In this document: positions 45,998 to 58,800 of the stretch, one piece after another
Position numbering within the stretch: position 1 is the first letter of the stretch
How the letters are laid out: every line of letters starts with the position of its first letter
DNA from: Zygnema cylindricum
Taxonomy: Eukaryota > Streptophyta > Zygnematophyceae > Zygnematales > Zygnemataceae
Assembly (NCBI GenBank): GCA_037447655.1
Contig: JBBHKE010002020.1
Span: 62,001-126,000 of the forward strand
Direction of reading: 5' to 3'
Length of the DNA stretch: 64,000 nucleotides
Notes under the pieces: model-generated
Told to the model about the DNA's origin: nothing
Database searches by the model: none
Seen by the model: the letters and a program-made list of their open reading frames with translations, nothing else
Program-made: the position numbers and the translations under genes

Positions 45998-47845
45998 GGT
46001 CAGTCCTGCCAAAATTTGTGAATAAATGCGTGCGGTTAAAATAAGAAGAATCCGAATGCTCAAAAATTTATCTTATTCTTGTCGTTTCTCGTGAATGTCG
46101 GTGTCAGGTACAGTACAGTAACGCAGAATCTTCTTCCGTACAGATTGTGCAAGTTCTAGTTTGGAATTTCATACGTCATCCTCGAAATTTGTCGTGCATT
46201 GACTGTTATGAATTTTGTCTTCTTGCTTTCCTGTCTAGTTTGGTGTATAGGTAAATTTGGCATCGCAATAGATCCATAACCAGATATTCTCGGTTATTGA
46301 ACGGAAAATGACACCGCTATATCGCTACAGGACTAATTAGTTTGCTACATAGTTCAAAAGTAGGCGTTTTTATGGTAGGCCTTTGGTAGGCGCACAAAAC
46401 TTGGCACAAAACTCGCGCAGAGTAAGCTTACTGTATGTGTGTGCGTTGTGCACACAATTGTACGAACGTACGAATATGACTTATCATCATAGTACAGCGC
46501 ACGCCGCCGGACGATTTTTTTTAGCGAACTGACACGGCGTAGGATGACATTCCGCGGGAAAAAAAACCCGGAAAAAAATAAAAGAACGCGGACGTAAGTC
46601 CTATCGTAAGTTGTGTTATGGGCTTTTCATGTGATCTTCTTAGATCGCTACTTTGATCAGCGACCGTCCGATCGTCCAAATCTGACGGTTTAGATAAAAA
46701 ATACCTCAAAGCTCACGGAAAAATAAAAATTTGTCCAAATGTTTTACAAAATTTAGACATGACGTTTAATTCTCTATCGATCGATGTGCAACTCAACCCT
46801 GTTACTATTATTTTTCATTTTGCGGCCAATACAATATGAGTCTTAAGGTCATATTGTATGTTTTGCATACAATAGGCATATTGTATGGGCCTACTTTCAC
46901 CTACTTTTGAACTATGGTTTGCTATCTCCGATATATATGTAAGTGAACCAGGGTCGCAAAAGTTAAAATTTTAGGTGACCGAAACCAACCCTTTTTTTTT
47001 CAAAATCTGAGTACCCGACGTCCGACCGGGTTATGTCACGCTCCTAAATTGCTAACCGTTACCCGAAACGCGTTTACGAAAATAATAGTTAACCGAAACT
47101 CGATTTCTCGGGACTACCCGTACTCGCCAGTACCCAAAAAGTACAAAATGATGTCACGTACTTCCACGATACCAATAGTACAAAGTACAATAACGTTAGA
47201 TAGTATGGACAGTATAAACCTTCAATTTTTTTCGTTTTTTACTTTCCCGCCAACCGATTTTTTTTTTTTTCGTGAATCACCCGCCCGAATCCGCTCGACC
47301 CCCCAAATTTGGCACCCGAATCTGTTCTGGGTCCAGCGCGGGCAATCGGTTAACGGTCGGTTCCGGTTTCGGTTAACCGTTTGCGACCTTTGAAAGTGAA
47401 CTACAATACAATACTGTGCATCGCTAATCGTTACTAGTTTTAATAACACTAATTTGGTCGCGACTTATTTTGATCAAAAATCACAAAATAGAGTTAACAA
47501 CATTATGTAGGGATGTGGACTACAATTTGCCACGTCTCTTTGCATTAAATTAGTATTGTTAATTTTAATTTCGAATTAACACTAATAAATTTTTAACGCT
47601 AATAACGATGAGCGGGTGTACTGTACACCGTGTATCGTTATCAGTGTTAATGTTTATTTTGTTATTTAGATCATCTTTTCTCCATGCACGCCTATTCGAT
47701 TTTTGATTGTAAATATCCAATAGAAAGGTGAGAATTTTGCCTTCCAATCGCAACCGTCGGCTTCACAATTCAACATGTGTTTCAGTAAAGAAGATCTCTA
47801 GAGTGGCAAAAAAAAATACCACTAATGATACACTGTGTAGTAATT
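45998..47845. other. intergenic DNA upstream of the NXPE-like gene
   Basis: No gene was accepted. Short inverted repeats (ACAATATGA...TCATATTGT near 46,829-46,855) and an AACCG/CGGTTAAC-rich segment at 47,050-47,400 suggest small decayed transposons. I cannot delimit any. Confidence 0.4.
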
Positions 47846-49191
47846 TGAAACCTCTTGGTGCGAGACTTCCTCCTAGAGCGAGTTCCAAATTTTTGAGGCC
47901 TTCTACTGAGAATCACTTCTCCTGGTGCAAGTTCTCCTCTTATTACGAGTCCTTATCTTAGCAAGAGTCTATGGGATCTAGAACTAAGCCAATTTTTGGG
48001 GCTCTCTAATGCAAGTCCGCCTCATGAGCCCAATTTTTAAGGCTCTTTGGCCCAAGTCCGCCTCCTAGAACGAGTCCTCCTCACGGTGCGAGACCCCTTC
48101 TCTTCTCTCAAGTCTGTGGGCTCCGATACTAAGCCAAATGTTTGAGGCTTTTTGGTGCGAGTCCACCTCTTTGTGCAAGTCCTCCTCTTGGTGTGAATCC
48201 TCCTGTTTGTGCGGGTTCACTTTTTGTTGTGAGGCCATGTGCTCTACTACTTAACCAGACTTTTGAGGCCTCTAGATGCTAAACTCCATCCATGTGTGAG
48301 TCCACTTCCACGTGCAATTCCTTCTCTTTGTGCAACTCCATCTCTTAGTGCAAGTTCGTGGGTTGCGGTACTTAGCCAGATTTTTGAGGCCTCTTGGTCC
48401 GCGTTCGCCTCCTAATGGAAGTCCTCCTCCTTATGTGAGTTCGCCTCTTAGTACGAGTTCTTGGGCTCTTGTACTTTGCCAAACTTTTGGGATCTCTTGG
48501 TGGAATTCCGTTTCTTGGTGCGATTCCTCTTTCTGTTATGGGTCCTTTTCATGATACGAGCTTGCGGGCCTTGATACTTAGACATTTTTTTTAGGATCTT
48601 TGGTGTGAGTCCCTTTATGGTGAAACTTCTCCACCTAGTGTGAGTACACCTCTTGGTGCAAGAACTTTCTTTGGTGAGAGTTTGTGGGATCCAACACATA
48701 ACCAAAATTTTGAGGCCTTTTCGTGCAAGTTAGCCTCCTTGTGAATTCCTCCACATTTTGTGAGTCTATGTGCTACGATACTTTTCCAAATTATTTATGG
48801 ACTTGTGGTTCCGCCTCTTTATGCGATTCCTCATCGTAGAGCAAGTGCAAGGGATCTTGTGCACAACCAAATTTTTTAGGCCTTGTCATGCGATTCCGCC
48901 TCACGGTGCGATTCCTCCTCTTGGTGCAAGTTTGTGGGCTTCAACATTGAGCCAAATTTTTGAGAAGTCTTGGTGCAAGTCACTATTCTGTGGAAGTTCT
49001 CCTCTTCGTGTTATTTCGCCTGTTAGTATGAGGTTGTGGGCTCTAGTACTTAGCAAATTTGTTGAGGCCCTCTGGTGCGTGTCCTTTATTGGTGCGAGTT
49101 CGTGGGTTCTTATACTTAGCAAAAAATTTGTGACCTCTTATTGCGTGTCCTCCTCTTGGTTTGAGTCCGCCTCTTAGTGCGTGTATGTGGG
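47846..49191. repeat. degenerate tandem repeat, about 80-130 bp period, left part
   Basis: At least fourteen units share 'cttagccaaatttttgaggcctcttggtgcgagtc' in variants. Each also holds 18-bp sub-repeats (cctcctcttggtgcgagt). No stable reading frame spans it. The array resumes at 53,442 beyond Copia-VIII. Confidence 0.85.
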
Positions 49192-50455
49192 TGTTGAAAT
49201 GTATGTATTTTCTAGGTCTGAATAAAGGAAAATCAATAAGAGGAAGTCAACAATGGCAGCCTGCCTCTCGCTTGACTCTCCAAACCCCCACCTTTATCGT
49301 AGTCACTGAAGGTTAGAGAGAGGAAGCTTGAGCCATGGCTGCCGATGCTGCCAAGAGAGAGAGTCAGGCAACATTTGGTAAGGTTACCAAAAGGTTCTTT
49401 GACGCACCCAGGATTTGATCCTGGTTTTTGCCGTCCGTCAAGAATTCGACAGCCGGTAGCTTTATCCTGTAGTCTACGATCACTACTAGAGTACACAGGG
49501 TACGATAGTTATATAAATGTCAGCACGTAGTATCTTTCATTTAACTGGTTACGAGACAGCTTATACACGGAAATGCATTAGATCGCACGAATTCCGGACC
49601 GCACAGAATTAACGAAATGACATTTTATTTGACGTTTAGTGTTAAATGTCGGTCTTCATCAAACGGCCGTGGTGCGAGCTAGGATTTCGCAGTGGATGAT
49701 TTGGCATTTTTGGGCACCACCACTCCCTATGACACGTGGCAAGATCCGGGAGGATCGCGAGATTTCCGCAACGGATGATAATAATTTCGGATGTGACAAA
49801 TGTCACATTATGGCAATATTAACAGACTTCACTCTAAGTTGGTTCATTATGCTATTTCGATATGATTGAAATTTGATACTCTTTTTAAGAGACCAATATT
49901 TGTGCATTGTGTTGAAAATTACGTACATTGACCGTACAGAAAGTACGACGGTACCAGTACTTTTTTGTACGGTACAATCTTACGATTGGACCATACCTCA
50001 GTACTAGGAAGCTTGGAGAGGGGTTTAAGGACTTAGAATAATTTTGGTAGGTAGTCGCCTCTCTCCCAAAGAGCATCTGTATAAATATGCAAACTTTGCC
50101 ATTTAATAGCACCTCAGTCGGTTGACCAAATTCAGTGATTCTTTTTGCTGCGGACTCAAGGGAGTCCACGCTACATAGGGGTGTAATCGGTTAGAACTTT
50201 TGCCTGCCAGGGTGGTTGCATTTCTAAGGGAAACTCAAAGTGGTTGAATGTGTCCAAAACTCATATTCTAACTTTGCATTCTCTGGTGGAACTATGCACA
50301 CATAAATTCTTATTTCACAGGGGTCAAGCTACAATGGGTTTTTGATTGTCAAGGGATTAGTCATTTTGGTTTATATCAACTTGGAGTCAGTACAATCTAG
50401 ATTAACTTCATTTGGATCTGTGATTTATGTGGGCAATAGAGCACACAAAGTTTTA
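49192..50455 (+). repeat. 5' LTR of Copia-VIII (1,264 bp)
   Basis: It runs from TGTTGAAATG to ...AAAGTTTTA (CA end mutated to TA). It carries about 104 bp near 49,812-49,920 that are absent from the 3' LTR. Confidence 0.85.
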
Positions 50456-50470
50456 GGTTATGGGCCCACC
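50456..50470 (+). promoter_or_regulatory. primer-binding site, half-tRNA type (Copia-VIII)
   Basis: An exact GGTTATGGGCCCACC immediately follows the LTR. Confidence 0.78.
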
Positions 50471-52269
50471 ATCTAAGGTGCTTGTGTTCGATGGAACAGA
50501 CTTCACTTATTAGGAGTTTACGATGAAGGGATTGCATTTCGAAAAGCACTTATGGGGAATTGTTTCGGGACAAGTGAGGTGTCAGCCACTAGGCTTTGGT
50601 GGAGCTCACTACGGAGATTCACTTGGGGCTTCCTAGGAAACCAACCGGATTTGAGATGCAACAGAAGGTGAAAGGAAAATTATTGCCATTGAAGGGGGAA
50701 AAGGTGAAAAAGGAAAAGGAACACCTATGATGAGGGGAGCTAGGCTCTCGGCTACGGTCCCACTTGTAGGGGTTATAACAAAACCAAAGAACTCAAAGTA
50801 GAATTTGGGAGTATTAGAACACTTTAGCAAAACATCTCATACTTAGAAATGTGTTTAAGTCCACAGCTATCACTCTTTTAAATCTAACGAAGTCTTCAGA
50901 AATTTGGGAAACACTTAGGCAGATTTATAAGAGTGAGACTATACAGAGGCACCAGTTAGTAAAACACGAAATCGGGGCCTATGCTTATTAAGGCGGTAGC
51001 ATGATAGAGTTTTGCAATGATATTGTTGCGTTATATGTTGAGCTTGCTAGTGCGGGATATGTAGAATCTGAGGAGAGACAGATTAACACACTAATCATAA
51101 AACTCCCAGATGAGTACAAAAACATCATTAACCGTATGCAGGATATGGATGGCTCCTCATGGACTTGGAGCATTACCATGGGGATAATTCTTGTGAGGGA
51201 AAGTACTTTGGAGCTTTGTAGGGGAAGTAACAAGGTGAATGCACTAACTGCTAATGGTGACTGGCGCAAGCGTGATGAGAGGAATAGCGGTGACGAGCGG
51301 AAGCGTGATGAGAGGAAGAAAGACAAAGATAAACCTTATTGGAATTTCAGTGGAAAGAGAGGGAGAGGAAAAAAAAGGTGAGCTGGGTCACTATATGGAG
51401 GAGTGTCTTAGTTTAGAAGAAATTAGAAATTGGAATGTTGATGAGGAGAAACAAGGGGAATAGGAGAACGAGGATGAAGATTTTTTGGAGCTTCTCCGCA
51501 TCAGTAATATGGGGAAGAAAGAAAAGCACACAGAAATTCTATGAAGCTTTTGGAGGTATAAGGGAATCAAAGAGAGAGGAGAAACTTGAGGGTGTTCAAA
51601 TTATTGAGGTTAGTTTCATAGATATTTTGGAAATAGAAAACTGGTCGGAAAGGGAGACTTCAACAGATTCCTAGGAAAGGGGAGAAGTAAATTTAAAAGG
51701 GGCTCAAAAAGATAGGGGAGAAGAGGAATATTTGATTAAAAGTTTAGGGGAGGAGACATATATTTTGGGATTAAAAATAGAAAGTGATAGTGGAAAAAAT
51801 TCCGTGGGAGAGAGTGAGGGAAGTACAGAAATTGGGGTAATTATCATGGATAAAAATATGAGTTCGGAAGATGTAGATTTTATGAGGAACTTAGTGGGGA
51901 CTCTTGATTTAAGGATAAATTTGGGGGTTAATGGTTTTGACATCACTAATGGGAGTGATGCCATCTATGAAGGTGTGCCTGTAAAAGGGTTAGCATTTGG
52001 GTGTGTGTTGCATATTAGAGATGGGGCTGACTGTTTGAATTGCAAGAGGAAAATTGGATTTTGTGTGGATGTAAAAGAGATGAGGTGGATAAAATCTTTG
52101 TTCTGATTAATGAAAAGTGGGATGCTAAATAAAGTGTGTGATCAACAAGATGCAATTTTTATTTCATCTCATCTAATAGACCTATATGAATATAAGGTTG
52201 TTTACTTCAAGTTTTATGAGAAAAAAAGAAAAAAAAACAAATGTAGGAGTTAAGAGGGAAGTAAACTAG
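50461..52269 (+). pseudogene. Copia-VIII gag with RT/RNase H scraps
   Basis: Gag starts at the primer-site ATG and reads on as FEKHLWGIVSGQV (near 50,540), with frameshifts. An open stretch at 51,001-51,381 (MIEFCNDIVALYVELASAGY, NIINRMQDMDGSSWTWS) matches Copia-I gag. It ends in a charged repeat (RKRDERN, GDERKRDERKK). The zinc knuckle has lost its first half (only GHYMEEC remains, near 51,390). Later pieces resemble RT (EETYILGLKIESD) and RNase H (FDITNGSDAIYEG). The polypurine-like tract at 52,270-52,282 precedes the 3' LTR. Confidence 0.8.
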
Positions 52270-52282
52270 AAAATAATGTGAG

Positions 52283-53441
52283 TGTTGAAATGTATGTATT
52301 TTCTAGGTCTGAATAAAGGAAAATCAATAAGAGGAAGTAAGCAAAGGCAGCCTGCCTCCCGCTTAACTCTCCAAACCCCCACACTTATCGCAGTCACTGA
52401 AGGTTGGAGAGGAAGCTTGAGCAATGGCTACCCATGCTGCCCATAGAGAGAGACAAGCGGTATTCAGTAGGTTTACCAAAAGGTTCTTTGACGTACCTAG
52501 GATTTGATCATGGTACCTGCCGTCCGTCAAGTATCCAGCAGCCGGTAGCTTTATCGTGTAGACTACGATTAGTACTAGAGTACATAGGGTACGATAGTTA
52601 TATAAATCTGAACACGTAGTATCTTTCATTTAGCTGGTTACGGGACGGCCTGTACACGGAAACCCATTAGATCGCACGAATTCCGGACCGCACGGAATTT
52701 ATGAAAGGATATTTTATTTGACGGCCAGTGTTAAATGTCGGTCTTCATCGAAAAACCGTGGTGCGAGCCAAGATTTTGGAGTAGACAATTTGGCGTTTTC
52801 AGGCACCGCCACTCCGAACGACACGTGGTAGGATGCGAGAGGATCGCGGGATTTCCGCAACGCAAGATAATAATTTCGGATGTGATAAATGTCATATTAT
52901 GGCGATGTCGTACATTGACCATACAGAAAGTATGAAGGTACCTGTATTTTCTTGTACTGTTCAATCTTACGATTGGACCATACCTCAGTACTAGGAAGCT
53001 TAGAGTGGGGTTTCAGGAATTAGAATAATTTTGGTAGGTAGTCGCCTCTCTCCCAAAGAGCATTTGTATAAATAGGCAAACTTTCCCATTTTATAGCAAC
53101 TCACTCGGTTGATCAAATTCAGTGATTCTTTTTGCAGCGGAATCAGAGGAGTCTAAGCTAGAGAGGGTGTAGTTGGTCAACATTTTTGCCTGCCCGGGTG
53201 GCTTCATTTTTAAGGGAAAGTCAATGTGGGTGAATGTGTCCAAAACTCATATTCTCACTTTGCATATTGTGGTGGAACTGAGCAAACAGAAAGTCTTATT
53301 TCACAAGGGTGAAGCTATAACGGGTTTTCTATTTTCAAGGGGTTAGTCATTTTGGTTTACATCAACTTGGAGGCGGCACTATCTAGATTAGCTTCGTTTG
53401 GATCTGTGATTTTTGTGGGCAATGGAGCACACAGAGTTTCA
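52283..53441 (+). repeat. 3' LTR of Copia-VIII (1,159 bp)
   Basis: It runs from TGTTGAAATG to ...CAGAGTTTCA and is collinear with the 5' LTR apart from the 104-bp difference. Confidence 0.85.
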
Positions 53442-53580
53442 GTGTGCTCCACTATCTAACCAAATTTTTGAGGCAAGTTGGTGCCTGTCCACCTTGTAGT
53501 GAGAGTCTTTCTCGTTGTGCGAGTCTAGGGGCTTTAGTACTAAACCAAATTTCAGAGGCATCTTAGTGCGAGCGACATAA
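53442..53580. repeat. degenerate tandem repeat, right part
   Basis: It continues the array of 47,846-49,191 ('ctatctaaccaaatttttgaggcaagttggtgcctgtccacc', then 'actaaaccaaatttcagaggcatcttagtgcgag'). Confidence 0.8.
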
Positions 53581-54049
53581 TATTATAAATTAGTGTTGTG
53601 CATCAAGAAATTTCCTAATGTGATAAATTCGATCAATATTTCGAATATCGAACAACAAATATCTATACATATCACTCAAGGACTTAGAAAGATTATTGTT
53701 ATATGTTTGGTGGGAGGTGGGCGTCTGTACGATTACAGTACAACTATTAAATAAAGAAAAATTTATACTTTACACTTTCCCAAGATAAATAATGGTACCT
53801 TTAAAAAAAGACCAGTCTAAGAAGAGAATAGATTATCGGACATGTAAATGTTATGTGTCCCTCAACAAGGCCTCAATATTGGACAAATATTAAATGTCGA
53901 TCCCAATAGAAAATTTTGACATATTGGTAAGAGTTGAGGCCATATATTTGTTAAACATTTGCCAAATATTTCATTTAATTTGGCCAAATCTAAATCATCA
54001 CGAGAGATATAATTTTTGAGCAATAGATCAACTATACATTTGGCTTTAT
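53581..54049. other. unique A/T-rich DNA
   Basis: I see no gene or repeat structure here. Confidence 0.4.
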
Positions 54050-54550
54050 AGACCTTTTGGATTTAAAAACGTAGGAGTTAGAGTCGAGAGGGTCGTGGAT
54101 GAGGCCCTTTAAAGCCTAAAATAGAAAGCGCAACTTGCTATGTTGATGACGTGATTATTTCTTTACAAATTATTGGGGAGCATCTTTGACACATTAAGAT
54201 GGATTAATACGTTTTGCGGGTGGTCGGACTTAAGTGTCAACATGGTTTTTATCAATTTGGGGTGGAAAGAAATTGTACCCAATTGCATGAGGTCACTCTC
54301 GAGACATTGAGCCCTCACATGGTAGAGATTCCAACCCTTGATGCACTACCCACCCCTTTCGATATACGTATGCTCCAAACATTCCTTTTCAAGATTGTGA
54401 ATTATCATAGAAGGTTCATTAAAAGTTATAGCAAAGTTACCCAGCTCTTCAACTAGCTCATTTATAATGACAATGAGAGATTTTGGGCAAGGGAACGGCA
54501 TAAGCCTTTAAATATTTCAAAGGGGTTGTGAAGACTCAATTGAGATTGTC
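54050..54550 (+). pseudogene. Gypsy-III: RT fragment of another Ty3/gypsy element
   Basis: The plus-strand reading includes PFGFKNV near 54,055, ATCYVDDVIISLQ (YVDD near 54,139-54,150), EIPTLDALPTPFDIRMLQTF and VNYHRRFIKSYSKVTQLFN (54,360-54,455), then AFKYFKGVVKTQLRLSD. This is the RT palm to RNase H connection of gypsy pol. Frameshifts and stops break it. It is unlike Gypsy-I in sequence and orientation. Confidence 0.8.
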
Positions 54551-54801
54551 GGACTAGTAGCAACATGTTCTTGTATATATCAACTGAGTTTGTAGTACTT
54601 AAAAAGCGGAAAGTGATGAAACAAAGGTAGTGGTAGAAGTGCACGTGTTGATGAGATAACAGAGGTGGTAACATCTCATCTAAGCAAAACCTACGTGGGG
54701 GCTTAGAAGTTTATTTTAGGTTTTCTTCGTGGGATAAATCGGTTCCACTAGGAAAAACGAGAAACTAGAACGCAAAAGAAGTTGAACCTAACGTGCGCCC
54801 T
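54551..54801. other. flank of Copia-I
   Basis: No feature was recognised. It may be further decayed Gypsy-III. Confidence 0.35.
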
Positions 54802-54806
54802 AATTC
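54802..54806. repeat. target-site duplication, left copy (AATTC)
   Basis: AATTC directly precedes the 3' LTR of Copia-I and matches 61,257-61,261 exactly. Confidence 0.9.
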
Positions 54807-55855
54807 TGAAACTCTGAGACCTCCATAAGTCCTCAGAGTGGACAGCTTCCAAGAAGCCTCTAGGATAATCCTGACCCCTTTGTGTTTAAGCAAAAATAAC
54901 TGCCACCCTGGCAGACAAAAACTCTGACCAACTTCACCCCTATGAATACAAGACTCCCCTGAGTTGATAGCAAAAAGAATCTCTGAATTTGCTCCCCTGA
55001 GCAGTAAGTTATGGAGGGTCAAAGTTGACCTTTTGTACAGAAGCTCTCTGGGAGAGAGGGTCCTATCTTCTAATTTTTCTAAGTCCTATCTCTCTCACAG
55101 ACTCTATCTACTGATGTACGGAACCAATCAGAATTGAGTTCCGTACGCAAAAGTACAGCTGCCGGTGTACTTTATGTACGGACATTGTACGACATGGCCA
55201 AAATGTCGACACATGTCAAATCCGGATTCGGTGCCGTAATCTCCGGAGATTCCACAATCCAACGGAATTTCGCCACGCGTCATCCGATGTGGCGATGGCC
55301 ACAAACCGCCGAAATCTTCCTCCGCGATCTCGGCGCTAATCCCGGCCGTCCGATTAAATTCGGCTTTAATCGTAGCCGTAATAAATACATGCGCGGTATT
55401 TGTTTCATTTACGAAACAAATGCGCGGTACTGATTTATGTCCGTACCGTAAGTCGTACATTACATATTACTGGATCTATGTATCCCGTAATTAATTCTAG
55501 TTAAATGGTTTATCGCTTGTATACATATATAAATAATTATCAAACTATATGCTAGGTAACACTACCGCTAGATGAAACGGCTAAGGCTACCGGCTACATT
55601 GTGTCTGCCGGCCGGCAGGTACAAGGATCAAATCCTGCCGCCGGCACATACATTTTAATTAAATATATAAACCCTAATATAAAATTCCCGTAAACCTCAG
55701 GATAGCCAAGGTAGCCATGGCTCTAGCTTCCTCTCCAATTTCTCAGTGACTGCGACAAGTTTGAGAGTTGGAGAGAGAAGTTAGAGATAGACTGCCTCGA
55801 CTTCTATATTTCTTTTCAGACCTAGATAATACTAATAAAACCATTAGTTTCTACA
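54807..55855 (-). repeat. 3' LTR of Copia-I
   Basis: The minus strand runs from TGTAGAAACTAATGG at 55,855 to CAGAGTTTCA at 54,807. It contains the hairpin ATTTGTTTC...GAAACAAAT near 55,399-55,422. Confidence 0.93.
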
Positions 55856-55868
55856 CTCCCCTTATTTT
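55856..55868 (-). other. polypurine tract of Copia-I
   Basis: AAAATAAGGGGAG on the minus strand lies directly between the pol stop codon (55,869-55,871) and the LTR. Copia-X (63,279-63,291) and Copia-III (8,988-9,000) have the same layout. Confidence 0.85.
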
Positions 55869-58800
55869 CTAGTCAATCTTTAATTTCAGACCACACTTCT
55901 CCCTGCAAAAAATTAGCTTAGGGGAAGGCACAGGTTTGGTCATCATATCTGCTACCATCTCACTATCTGGTCTGTACTCTAAACTGATTATTTTGTTTTC
56001 TACTTTCTCTCTAACAAAGCTGAGTCTGATGTCCATGTGTTTGGCTTTAAAATGGTGTTTAGGATTGGCAGAAATAGCGATCGTTGCCTGATTATCACAA
56101 AATTTTTTCTGCACACCACTCTTAAGGTGACCAAGCTCACCAAGCAAAGACTTGACCCACATCAATTCTTTTACAGCAGAGCAAGAGGCCATATACTCAA
56201 CCTCCATGGTGGACTGAGCAATAACCTTTTGCTGTTTGCTACTCCAACAGCAAGCCCCATCACCCACATATAATACATATCCAGAAGTACATCTCCTCAT
56301 CGGAGCATCACCATAACTGGCATCACTCCAAGTAGTGATGTCAGTATTCTCCCCACCCAAATGCAACCATAGATCTCTAGTTCCTACCAAGTATATAAGG
56401 ACTCTCTTAGCTGCCTCCCAATCCTTCTTAGTGGGAGCATTTAGACTTCTACTCAGCACTCCTACAGCTGCAGCTAAATCCGGCCGGGTACAATTCATAA
56501 AATAGATTAGACTTCCCACTACTTGCCTGTAAGGAATAGTCTGCATGAACTTCTGTTCTTCAGGATATAATTCCTCGTCTAAGACTATGACTCCTTCTTC
56601 CTCACTCCCCTCACTTCCCTTCTTCAATTCCATTGGAGTTGTAGAACTATTAGCTTTATCCATTTGAAATTTTTCAAACATGTTCCCTATTGCTTCTTTT
56701 TGAGTCAATCTTATAATTTTTCTTTTTCGGTCTCTCTCTACTTGAATTCCCAAAATATATTTTGCTTCCCCCATATCCTTCATTTCAAATCTCCCCTTAA
56801 GATCGGTTTTCAGTTTATTAATTTTTTCCATTGATTTACTTAAAACAAGCAAATCATCAACATAAATTGCAATAAATATAAAACCTTCCTCATCTTCGAA
56901 AACATAGATTGAGTGATCTCAGCTGATCCGAATATATCCTAGACCGGTAAGAAACTCATCAAGCTTCTTATTCCACTGTCGAGGCGCCTGTTTCAAACCA
57001 TAAAGAGATTTAATCAGCCGGCAGACCTTACTCTCCTCTCCTTCTTCCACAAACCCTTCGGGTTGTCGCATGAAGATCTCCTCTTCTAATTCTCCATGCA
57101 AAAAGGCTGTTTTGATGTCCATCTGGTGCACTTCCATGTCTTCCGCCGCTGCTAAACTGAGAAGTATGCGGACGGAGGGAAATTTGACCAACGGGGCAAA
57201 GGTTTCCTCGTAGTCAATTCCTTCCTTTTGTGTAAATCCCTTTGCCACTAATCTGGCCTTGTAGCGCTCGATTGTGTTATCTGGGTTCAGTTTTAGTTTG
57301 AAAACCCACTTACAACCGATTGGTTTTCGGTTAGGTGGACAGTCCACCAGCTCCCAAGTATCGGCTGCCATGATTGAAGCCATCTCCTCATTGATGGCTG
57401 TCTTCCACCGGTTTCTTTCTGGACAAGTCATCGCCTCTCGATAAGTTTGAGGTTCATCTTGATGAGATAGTTTAGTTACCTTGTTATTAACCTGTTTTTC
57501 TTGCAGTCTTCTGCTACTTCTCCTCCCTCCCTCAAAATCTGAGGCCGGAATAGATGGTTCTCGTGGATTCTTTCGAACAAACTCGGCTTCTCCCCTATCC
57601 CTTGATATCGAATCAATTTCCACCACGTCTTCCGCTTCGAGTAGAGTTGTCACTAGAGTTTCCACAGCCGAGTCCTTTTCGGTCTGATTTGTTCCTGCAA
57701 GAATGTCATCGTCTCTAAAACCTGGATAGTTAGGAAGCTCAAAGTCATCAGAATTTTCTGACTCAAATCTGATTTTTACTGACTTTGTATATTTGAAGGG
57801 ATCCACAGACTTTCCTTCATCCATAACTACTAGATGCTTTACTAAGATTATATCTTCTCTTTTTAGATCATAAACTCTATATCCTTTAACATCCTCATCA
57901 TATCCTAATAAGTATCCCGGTTTTCCTTTAGGATCTAGCTTCCAATTGGACCGATCAGTATCTAGACTGAATACTTGACTGCCGAATACCTTTAAATGAG
58001 ATAAGTCTGGTTTCCGGCCTGTCCATCTCTCATAAGGTGTTTGATCTTTTATAGCTGAAGTAAGAACTCTATTTTTGAGGTAATTAGCACAGTTCATTGC
58101 TTCTGCCCAAAACCTTTTTCCTATCTTCTTATCCGACAACATACTTCTAGCACTATCACTTAGTGTTCTATTTAACCTTTCAGCTACCCCATTCTGTTCA
58201 GGATTTTCTGGCACTGTCTTTTGGTGTTGAACCCCATCTTCCCTCAAAAAATCCTCAAACTGGTTAGAAGTATACTCTCCACCATTGTCACTCCTTACTC
58301 TCTTGATTGGAGTTTCATGGAGTTTTTCGCTCCATGCTTTATATTGTCTAAAACAGTCCTCAGCCTCTGACTTGTTTTTCAAAAAATATACTCGGGAATA
58401 CCGAGACCAATCATCAGTTATAGTCATCATAAAACTCTTCCCCCCCGGTGAGGGCACTCTAGCCGGTCCCCAAATATCTGTGTGTACTAGATCTAGAAGT
58501 TTTTCTCCCTTGTAGGTGGCTGTTTTTGGAAAGGGTAATCTGTGTGCTTTACCTTGAGCACACCCACTACAATCACTTATATCATCACTCTCACTGAACT
58601 GAATCCCTTCCACCACTCCCATCTTTTTCATCTCTCTTAACTTATCTAGATTCACATGCCCAAGCCTCTTATGCCACATCATAATATCATGAACACCAGC
58701 ATAATAAAGTTTCTTTGTTTCATTACTTAAGATCAGCCTAAACATCCCATGGCTACCTTTCTCAGCAATGAAATAGACATCCTCCTCAAAACTAGCAGTA

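Larger units (their letters stand above)
49192..53441 (+). mobile_element. Copia-VIII: internally deleted copia element with both LTRs
   Basis: The 5' LTR is 49,192-50,455 and the 3' LTR 52,283-53,441. The internal 1.8 kb keeps gag and scraps of RT and RNase H; protease and integrase are absent. Flanks are GTGGG (49,187-49,191) and GTGTG (53,442-53,446), a 5-bp duplication with one change. It sits inside the tandem repeat array. Confidence 0.88.

Noticed and set aside
48312-49177. Open frames of 80-135 codons in the tandem repeat upstream of Copia-VIII
   Set aside because: The repeat unit length is variable and not a multiple of three, so no frame persists across units.
55134-55433. 99- and 110-codon open frames within the Copia-I LTRs (also at 60,529-60,861)
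   Set aside because: They sit in LTR sequence on both strands, are not conserved in the related LTR of Copia-II, and carry no motif.
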